A DNA stretch of 64,000 bases, from contig WJXW01000015.1 in NCBI GenBank assembly GCA_015832175.1, positions 620,001 through 684,000 of the forward strand. Direction: 5' to 3'. The notes beneath the pieces were generated by a model. It was not told the origin of the DNA and did not search any database. It was given only the letters and a program-made list of their open reading frames with translations. Positions 57,737 to 64,000 of the stretch are shown here, in pieces. The position numbers were made by a program, and so were the translations under genes. Within the stretch, counting starts at the first letter, position 1, and each line of letters opens with the position of its first letter. The DNA comes from Paraphaeosphaeria minitans (taxonomy: Eukaryota > Ascomycota > Dothideomycetes > Pleosporales > Didymosphaeriaceae).

Positions 57737-58156
57737 CTATGCAGGACCTTTGTTGTAGAAGTTCCTTGTCGAAGCGGAAGATGCACTCGTCGTCGGCGAT
57801 TGCTGTTTCCTCGTGACTTGCTCCTGTAGTGCGGTAGGAAGCCCCAAAACATACGCCGTAACATACAAGCCTAACAGACCGTTGCTGAGAACGCATGATA
57901 GGTCTAGATCCAGATTCGGAAGGCATGGTGATGTTATGCAGGTAGAGCTAGTTTCGCCAAAATAGATATATGGCCCTGCAACACACCCTCTTATATAGAC
58001 TGGTGTAGCGATCAAAGCAGCCAGAAGGATGTTAGGAAGGGGACACTGCCTATATTTCTTCGTCGAAAGCGCAGCGTGGGACATTCCTACGCGTTCAATG
58101 ACTGTAAAGGCAAGCCTTGCCCCGAGACCAGCGCATGCAATCACGACCGAGAGCAT
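57737..58156 (-). CDS. Hypothetical membrane-like open frame, partly inside the 0.8 kb repeat
   Basis: A 139-codon frame from ATG at 58156 with three hydrophobic stretches (MLSVVIACAGLGARLAFTVI, LPNILLAALIATPVYIRG, CVLSNGLLGLYVTAYVLGL). The first codons fall in the repeat, where the frame continues upstream as HHLPLAYALG; copy A at the window start keeps a similar reading (HHLSLAYALGR). It may be the 3' part of a duplicated membrane-protein gene. No family recognised. Confidence 0.35.
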   Translation of the reverse strand: MLSVVIACAGLGARLAFTVIERVGMSHAALSTKKYRQCPLPNILLAALIATPVYIRGCVAGPYIYFGETSSTCITSPCLPNLDLDLSCVLSNGLLGLYVTAYVLGLPTALQEQVTRKQQSPTTSASSASTRNFYNKGPA

Positions 58157-58930
58157 GCCGAGAGCATATGCGAGCGGGAGGTGATGCTGGTGAGGCTAGA
58201 GTCCGCATGACAGTGACGCACCAGAAGCGGAGACGGGTGCCGGGAGGATGAAGTTGCTCTCTGATCAACGTAATCGATGATAAAACAAGCATGCAAGACG
58301 AAGGCAGCTCGCTGCATCATGTGGTGTACTACTTGCTGACCTTCCATCCGCTTCTACCTGTACTTTAGCCTCACGTTAGTACACGTATGCAATAGTCTTA
58401 TGCGCTTGTTTGCTTACAGCAGATAGTCGTGTTACGCGTTGCATGCTCAGCGGTGCGGAGCACAAGTGACACCAGCTCCCGCAAACTCCAATCCCTTGCA
58501 TCACTAAAGGCTTACTATGCATCAGCTATGCGCCGATCGAGAGCAGAACCTTAGCTAGGCCGACTCGATGGCCGTACTCGCGATGGATTACATGCGCTCA
58601 GTGTATGTGATGTTCAGGGTCGACGGTGGTCGAACCGCTGCCAAGCTGGACGCACAGACCCTCGCCTCGGCATTTCCCTGCCTGCCTGCTGGATTTTCAG
58701 CGCAGCCACTGCTATGTCAGGTAGGAGCCTTTGCGCAAGCTAGAAGCGCCATAAGCTAAGGACATCTAAAAGTCACGTCTTGTGCCATCATAGTGAAGGC
58801 GCTTGAGGCAGCAAGACGTGCAGCTGTTCACATGAGGTGGTCTCTTGTCTTGGGCCCTTCGCATGTTCCCCGGACTACGCACGGTGGGAAGCCCAAGATT
58901 GCTCAACCAGAAACAGGCGAGACGCGTATC
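58137..58930 (+). repeat. Dispersed 0.8 kb repeat, copy B
   Basis: Direct-orientation partner of 1-800, with the same order of anchors. It keeps C and G at many sites where copy A has T or A, so it is likely nearer the ancestral sequence. Its right edge follows CTCAACCAGAAACAGGCGAG near 58922. Confidence 0.8.
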
Positions 58931-59302
58931 AGTGGACGCCACTAGGGTGATAAACAGCTAATGTCCCACACTGCGACGCGAATCACACAGGGTAAAGAAC
59001 CACTTTCCACCTTTGAAAGTTTAATATCGATGCACGATAGAGACATATTGCTATTAACTATAGAACAGCTTCCTATAGCCGTTTCTCTGTCTCCACATAG
59101 ATCTGCAACATGGATTACCGTAGCGTTGGTATCGCTATCAACCAATTTGTTAACGCCCTTCAGGACTGTTTTAGTTTCCTACCCTAGTTATTCTGCGCAT
59201 TTTCAATTAAAATTCCATTTCGGAGGCACTGGACCCAAGGCAAGTCGAAAAGGATCCTACTGCAGTCGTTGAGCGAGGATTTCAAGCTGAATGCTGCCGT
59301 TC
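58931..59302. other. Intergenic flank of the LINE
   Basis: No gene recognised. Confidence 0.4.
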
Positions 59303-59608
59303 GATTTGATTTGATTTGATTATTCTTACGCCTCGGGTGCCAATCGGCCCGGTAAGCTGCTATACGATATTTACGCTAGTGCGAACGCTGAGAACGTTCA
59401 GTCCATTGTCTCATTCTCGGTCCTCTCTTTTATACTGCTGGGCTTTCCACTCTGACCTTGATCATTCGCTTCGTTGTCTATTATCTGTACCTACCTGCTT
59501 TGCTCCAGATTCTGGCCCCATCGAGAGCGATTTCTCAAGTGTTGGCCATCGGGATAACGGTCGGCCAGCTCGCCATCGTCCAGAGTTATTTGAGTAGGGA
59601 GGTTCCAA

Positions 59609-62600
59609 TTATTCGAGTCGTCCGGTGGCCAGGGCAAACTGTATGGTTTGGTTGACTACTTCCATGTCCGGCTTCCAGGATTTGGATGGTCCGTCCAGGT
59701 ATTCTCCTTTCGCTGTCTTCCGTTCTGTCCTTCCCCCCAGGAAAAATGAGAGGTCACCCCACCGGTCTCCTGCCACCTCTACCAGCGGTTTCCGTTGTTC
59801 TGTCCATCTAGTACACTCGAACAGGAAGTGTCGGGCTGTTTCCCTTTTGGGTCCACATTCGCAATCAGTCGATTCTACGGCCTTCGTTCTTGCCAGGTCA
59901 TTGTTGAGGCGACTATGCTTTGTCCGTAGCTGGCAGAGTACCTTTGCTTCTCTGTACGTGCATTTGTCGTATAGTAGTCTGGTATGCTTCCCCGGGAGGG
60001 CGCTGTCGATTTCGTATTTGCCTTTCTGTCTCAGCTCGATCTCGTTTTTTACTTGCTTCAGCGCGGGCGCCAGTGTTGTTATCCGGATCCTAGGTAGGGG
60101 CTTGGTTGTAGCGTCTTGGGCAAGATCATGAGCCATGTCACCCCCTATGACTCCTGACCTCGCTGGTACCCACTGTAAGCAGATCGCCGGTCCTCCTCCA
60201 TCTCTGAGTTTTCGGGCTATCTCGCACGTTCTTCCGATGATGCTCTGTCCACTTTGCCTGGCAGGTTTCGCTAGGGCGCGCAGAGCTGAGGTGTTGTCGC
60301 TTGCAATCACGGTGGGCAGCGCGAGTTTCCTCACGTCCGGGGGAAAGTTCCCCATGTTGTTCCATATGCATTCGATATGTGCCATCGCGTGGTGTATCGC
60401 CATAAGTTCGGTGTGATTTGCGGTGATTCGATCGTTTCGCCCGATTCGCAGGCATTGTTTGTCCTCCACCCGGCCATGGTCGAGGCTGAAGTAGATCCCA
60501 ACGCCGATGTTGCCTTTCCGGTAGGATGCGTCGACAAAGAGTATCCTCTCATTTGCTGCGTTCGCCCACTCGACCGCTTCCTCCCTTTCCTGGATGGTAG
60601 TCTTGAAGCCAGGGTGCCATGGTGCCTTGCAGTAGGGTTCAATCGTTTCGAGGTCTGCCAGATCGATCTTCTCGAACCTGCGTGCAATCTGTTGTAGCGG
60701 CGACCGGAAGCGTCTGTTCCGTATGTCCAGCTGCCGTTGCAGACGCCAGAAAGGGTGCTTCTTCGGCAGTGTGTGACACTTGACCCAGAACTTGCCTTGC
60801 TGGTGCTCCCATCGGTTGCGCATCGGGACAATGCTTGATTCGGCCTCTGCTCTCTCTATTCCTAGTGTTCGGAACGCTCCTATGGTCGCTTGCGCTCCCA
60901 GCCTTTGTGCTTGGTTAAGTATCTTCGTCGTCTGTTTTGCCGCCTTGGGGGACCATATCGGCGAGGCATAGTCGATTACTGGCGCAACCTTTGACGTGAA
61001 GAGGGTCCGGGCTGTCTGCGGGTTCAGTCCTTTTATGCGTTTCAGTGCAAGAGCTGCCTTCAATCCCCTCTTTCCAGCTCGGACTACGTGCTCTTTGTAG
61101 CGTAGCTGCTGATCGAGAATCACTCCCAGGATCTTAACTTCGTGTGTAGGCGCGATTTCCTCTCCGTCTATTACCAGAGGTAAGCTCGAGAGCTTGCTGT
61201 TGTTGCGTGTGAGGTGCGCGAAGGCTGTTTTGCTCCCTTCGAAAGATGCCCCACTTGCCTTAGCCCACCGTTCCGCTCTTTCGACAACCGTGGTTTGCAA
61301 CGTCGATGTGTTGGCTTCCGCTGAGTCGCCCACGACCCATGCAGTGTAGTCGTCGACGAAAGCTATTGCCCCCTTATTTCGATTCTGCTGTGACGTGACC
61401 AGGTCGGCGTTGAAAAACAGGAATGCGATTGGCGAGATGTTGGATCCTTGCGGTAGCCCTGATTGGGGCAGGTCGGTGAGTGGGGTCGTTTCCCCATTGA
61501 TAGTAACGGAGGCTTTCCGTTCTGTGCAGAAGTCGCGGATCCATTTCGTGAGCGGGCGTGGTATACCACGCCTTTCTAGTCTCTGGCTGAGCACTTCGAC
61601 ATCCACTCCATTGAATGCTCCGCGCACATCAAAGCTGGCCAAGCTAAGTACTTTGCCATCTCTCCACGCCTGGAAGGCTCGTTCCTGTAGCATGGTAAGT
61701 GCTTGTGTTGTCGATCGACCTTTCCGGGCTCCAAAGTGGCTCTTGGGGAGTAGGTGGTGTTCCTCCGCAAAGTAGGCTAGTCGCTGCGCGATGACGGCCT
61801 CCAAGCCCTTGCCTAATGTCGCCAGCAGGGATATTGGTCTGTATGATTGAGCCCTGGTCCAGTCTCTTGTTCCTCCCTTTTTGAGAGGGATGATTGTTGC
61901 TATCTTCCACTGCCGCGGTAGTTTGCCGGTTTCGAGTGACAGCCGGTAAAGTGCCACTATGTGTTCTTTAAGGACTGCCCAGAGCTCTTGCCATACCACT
62001 GCTGGCATTCCATCGTTTCCAGGTGCTTTAAACGGGTTCGCGGCGAAGATGGCCCTGTGGACCTCGTCTTCCGCCAATGGTTCCATAGGTAACTCGTCTT
62101 GTTGCCGCCCCTCTTCAAAAGCCTCTGTAACTGGTGCCGGCCGAGGAAAGAATTCCCTAAGGAGTTCTTGAGCGATGCTCTCATTTTTGGTGCGCACTGG
62201 CCCGCGTGCGGCCTTGAGTGCTGGTATCTTGGTGAGACTCCTCTCCTGGCTTGGGTCCATGTACTTGGCTACTGTCCAGATGTTGTCGGCGTCCGCGATG
62301 AAGTCGAGCCAGTGTGTTTTCCTCTGTTTTCGTGCCGCATCGTGGAATCTCTTGCGATAGGAGTCCGCCATCTCTCGCGTGTAGCGATCTTCCGTTCCGG
62401 CTCTTCTCCTTGCCCTTGCTTTGTTGCGCCAGAAGGTATAATCTGCCCGCAACTTTGTAAGGTCCTCGTTCCACCACCTCTTTGCATATGGAGATGGCTT
62501 TGCTACCGGGACGTGTTTCTCCACTGCAGGTGTCACCAACTCCATAATGTATTCGCAGTATGCATCGACGCTGCCACAGTCCTGTGGTTCGGGGCGAGCA

Positions 62601-63427
62601 TGCATCGCGGCTTCCACCATCCGCCTCACATCTGACCACCTGGTTTTCCTCCATAACTTCCTAGGTTTGGTGTCCGGGCTCTGCCATTCGACCACCATTT
62701 CAGTTCGGATTGCACTGTGGTCCGAGCCGTGTTCTGTTTCGTCGATGCTGCAGCTGCACACCTCGTTCGCCAACTGGGGCGTAGCGAGTATGAGGTCGAT
62801 TGTGGATGCTCTGCTATCGTCGTCCGAGTGCCAGGTGGCAGTTCCGCGGGGCGCGAGGCTTTGCAAGTCCAGGTCAGCCATCAGGTCTATGATGCTTTCA
62901 GCTTCGCCTTGGCGGTCCGTCGTGCCAACATGGTCACCTCCCCAGAGTTGGTCGTGCCGATTGAAGTCGCCAGCTAGGATCAGTTCCACGTGGTTCCTTT
63001 GGCTCCTCCTGGTTTCGTTGATTATCCTTTCGATTCGACGTAGGCTTTCGGGCAACTCTGGATCGGTTCTGCTCGTCTTGATTGGGATATAAACTGAGAT
63101 CACCAGTGCTTGTCTGTCTCCAATCTCCACTAGCGCCGCTGCTAAGTCACGCGAGTGGGTGTTTATAGGTCTTGCGGTTAGGTCTTTATGCGTCCAGATC
63201 ATGTCTCTAGGCCGGTTGTTTCCTCCGTTTGTCACTGGCAGCATTGGTTTCCAGTACGCATGGTTCCTGGGCCCCGGCTGCCACGATCCCTCTTCGTCTT
63301 GGTAGACGTGTGGCTCCTGAAAGAGAAGGAGGGCATAGTCTTGTAAGTATTCTGCATTCATAATACTGTGCTGTGTTTCGGACATTCTTCTTACGTTCGC
63401 TTGGTAGATTTTCAGTTCTCTATGCAT
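59609..63427 (-). CDS. LINE ORF2: endonuclease, reverse transcriptase, RNase H
   Basis: An intact 1272 aa polyprotein from ATG at 63427. The N-terminal apurinic-type endonuclease has FQEPHVYQDEEG, ILAGDFNRHDQLWGG, TIDLILATPQ and HGSDHSAIRTE. The reverse transcriptase follows with NPFKAPGNDGMPA, the catalytic Asp of motif A in LASFDVRGAFNGVD, SGLPQGSNISPIAFLFF, and FVDD as the YxDD-type box C. The C-terminal RNase H has LFVDASYRKGNIGVGIYF, TELMAIHHAMAHIE and VIASDNTSALRAL, with HDLAQDATTK last. A short Cys/His tail (CECGPKRETARHFLFEC) closes the protein. This order and the RNase H fit the Tad/I group. It nicks DNA, primes reverse transcription at the target and copies the element RNA. It reads as potentially active. 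Confidence 0.95.
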   Translation of the reverse strand: MHRELKIYQANVRRMSETQHSIMNAEYLQDYALLLFQEPHVYQDEEGSWQPGPRNHAYWKPMLPVTNGGNNRPRDMIWTHKDLTARPINTHSRDLAAALVEIGDRQALVISVYIPIKTSRTDPELPESLRRIERIINETRRSQRNHVELILAGDFNRHDQLWGGDHVGTTDRQGEAESIIDLMADLDLQSLAPRGTATWHSDDDSRASTIDLILATPQLANEVCSCSIDETEHGSDHSAIRTEMVVEWQSPDTKPRKLWRKTRWSDVRRMVEAAMHARPEPQDCGSVDAYCEYIMELVTPAVEKHVPVAKPSPYAKRWWNEDLTKLRADYTFWRNKARARRRAGTEDRYTREMADSYRKRFHDAARKQRKTHWLDFIADADNIWTVAKYMDPSQERSLTKIPALKAARGPVRTKNESIAQELLREFFPRPAPVTEAFEEGRQQDELPMEPLAEDEVHRAIFAANPFKAPGNDGMPAVVWQELWAVLKEHIVALYRLSLETGKLPRQWKIATIIPLKKGGTRDWTRAQSYRPISLLATLGKGLEAVIAQRLAYFAEEHHLLPKSHFGARKGRSTTQALTMLQERAFQAWRDGKVLSLASFDVRGAFNGVDVEVLSQRLERRGIPRPLTKWIRDFCTERKASVTINGETTPLTDLPQSGLPQGSNISPIAFLFFNADLVTSQQNRNKGAIAFVDDYTAWVVGDSAEANTSTLQTTVVERAERWAKASGASFEGSKTAFAHLTRNNSKLSSLPLVIDGEEIAPTHEVKILGVILDQQLRYKEHVVRAGKRGLKAALALKRIKGLNPQTARTLFTSKVAPVIDYASPIWSPKAAKQTTKILNQAQRLGAQATIGAFRTLGIERAEAESSIVPMRNRWEHQQGKFWVKCHTLPKKHPFWRLQRQLDIRNRRFRSPLQQIARRFEKIDLADLETIEPYCKAPWHPGFKTTIQEREEAVEWANAANERILFVDASYRKGNIGVGIYFSLDHGRVEDKQCLRIGRNDRITANHTELMAIHHAMAHIECIWNNMGNFPPDVRKLALPTVIASDNTSALRALAKPARQSGQSIIGRTCEIARKLRDGGGPAICLQWVPARSGVIGGDMAHDLAQDATTKPLPRIRITTLAPALKQVKNEIELRQKGKYEIDSALPGKHTRLLYDKCTYREAKVLCQLRTKHSRLNNDLARTKAVESTDCECGPKRETARHFLFECTRWTEQRKPLVEVAGDRWGDLSFFLGGRTERKTAKGEYLDGPSKSWKPDMEVVNQTIQFALATGRLE

Positions 63428-64000
63428 TCGGTATGGCCTGTAGTTCGCTCCGGAGCCTTTTGTAGACGGGGCAGCCTCGATCGCTGGCGCGGTGTGGTCC
63501 CTCGCAGTTGGCGCATTTTGGTTCTCCAGCTGTGCATTCTCGGTTCGTGTGACCTGTTCTCGCGCATACTCCGCACGTCGGCTCTGGTTCCGGGCATCGG
63601 TGCGCTTTGTGATTGTCGAATGTCTGGCAGTTGTAGCATCTTTGCGGCGTGGCCATCCTTACGTACGGCTTGGTGTAGGCTAGTTCTCCTTCGATTTCCA
63701 CGAATTTACGGTGTAGGAGGCTCTCGGCTTCCTCTCTGCTCGCGAGGTAGACTGCAATGGAGCAGTACAGCTTGTCGGGGGATTGTTGGCCGAGGAAATG
63801 CATCTTTCTGATCGTTACACCGTTCTCGGCGCTTAGTCTCTCGCAGGCATCCCCATGGATCCGGATCCTTGTGTCATCGCAGATGGCGTTCTTGTTCACA
63901 CGGTCCACTTTCACCACGTGCCATTGTTCACCGTGAATGCGTGCGCCGTTGAAGTGTGTGGTGATCCAGTCCGTGTAAATCCTTGCTTTCCTCTCGTCTT
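63420..64000 (-). CDS. LINE ORF1 (nucleic-acid chaperone), 3' part only
   Basis: The frame is open from the window edge to TAG at 63420. The visible C-terminal part ends in three zinc knuckles: CYNCQTFDNHKAHRC, CGVCARTGHTNREC and CANCEGPHRASDRGC, then a tail ending LRSELQAIPNA. ORF1 proteins of Tad-type elements bind the element RNA and form the particle with ORF2. Its stop overlaps the ORF2 start: the eight bases ATGCATAG contain both ATG of ORF2 and TAG of ORF1. ORF2 is thus probably made by termination and re-initiation. The N-terminal part lies outside the window. Confidence 0.9.
   Translation of the reverse strand, partial: DERKARIYTDWITTHFNGARIHGEQWHVVKVDRVNKNAICDDTRIRIHGDACERLSAENGVTIRKMHFLGQQSPDKLYCSIAVYLASREEAESLLHRKFVEIEGELAYTKPYVRMATPQRCYNCQTFDNHKAHRCPEPEPTCGVCARTGHTNRECTAGEPKCANCEGPHRASDRGCPVYKRLRSELQAIPNA

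Larger units (their letters stand above)
59303..64000 (-). mobile_element. Tad-like non-LTR retrotransposon (LINE), 5' end beyond window
   Basis: ORF1 and ORF2 lie in tandem on the minus strand. A 3' UTR of about 290 nt ends in a short tandem repeat seen on the plus strand as GATTT three times plus GAT (59303-59320), i.e. (AAATC)n on the element strand, a usual LINE 3' terminus in place of poly(A). No stop codons or frameshifts are visible in the 4.4 kb of coding sequence present. Confidence 0.92.

Noticed and set aside
59625..63092. Several 60-180 codon plus-strand open frames
   Set aside because: They are antisense shadows of the intact LINE ORF2.

Overview
The window looks like nuclear DNA of a filamentous ascomycete, most likely a dothideomycete. 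Genes are split by 44-67 nt introns with GT...CTAAC/CTGAC...AG signals. The gene content is typical of that group: AA11 LPMO, FSH1 hydrolase, PCL-type cyclins, an 'LRLPRELRDQIY' F-box-like protein, a Fot1/Pogo transposon and a Tad-like LINE. Many broken genes carry C-to-T/G-to-A changes that look like repeat-induced point mutation (RIP). All splice junctions and lesions were read by eye. Family calls rest on recalled family motifs, not on searches.

Layout. 1-9 kb: one copy of a dispersed 0.8 kb repeat, a three-exon coiled-coil gene, an acidic protein, an F-box-like gene with one in-frame stop, a class-3 lipase, a small two-exon gene and an apparently intact secreted AA11 LPMO. 9-12.7 kb: gene-poor, with a 148 bp MITE and a RIP-damaged extracellular cupredoxin gene. 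12.7-23.8 kb: remains of what looks like a polyketide-type secondary-metabolite cluster. It holds an O-methyltransferase, a cytochrome P450 and a thioester-reductase-like enzyme, all damaged, plus an FSH1-type serine hydrolase that reads intact. A 101-115 bp minisatellite array and a second copy of the MITE interrupt it. No PKS or NRPS lies in the window.

24-41 kb: a PCL cyclin, a C2H2 zinc-finger gene, a four-helix membrane protein, a RING-patatin phospholipase, a second minisatellite array and a divergent cation/H+ exchanger. 41-47.5 kb: a third, inverted minisatellite array, a RIP-killed Fot1/Pogo element with TIRs and a TA target duplication, and a beta-lactamase-like gene broken by a 22 bp tandem duplication. 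47.5-59 kb: mostly empty, with two small arrays of a 10 bp palindrome, a decayed second cyclin, a membrane protein, a broken ferritin-like gene and the second copy of the 0.8 kb repeat. 59.3-64 kb: a LINE on the minus strand with an intact ORF2 and the 3' part of ORF1, running off the window.

Overall this is an accessory, repeat-bounded region in decay. Old repeats and the genes near them are mutated, while the LINE reads intact and looks young. The best leads are the multi-locus minisatellite family, the 148 bp MITE pair, the dying metabolite cluster and the exact lesions that broke several enzymes.
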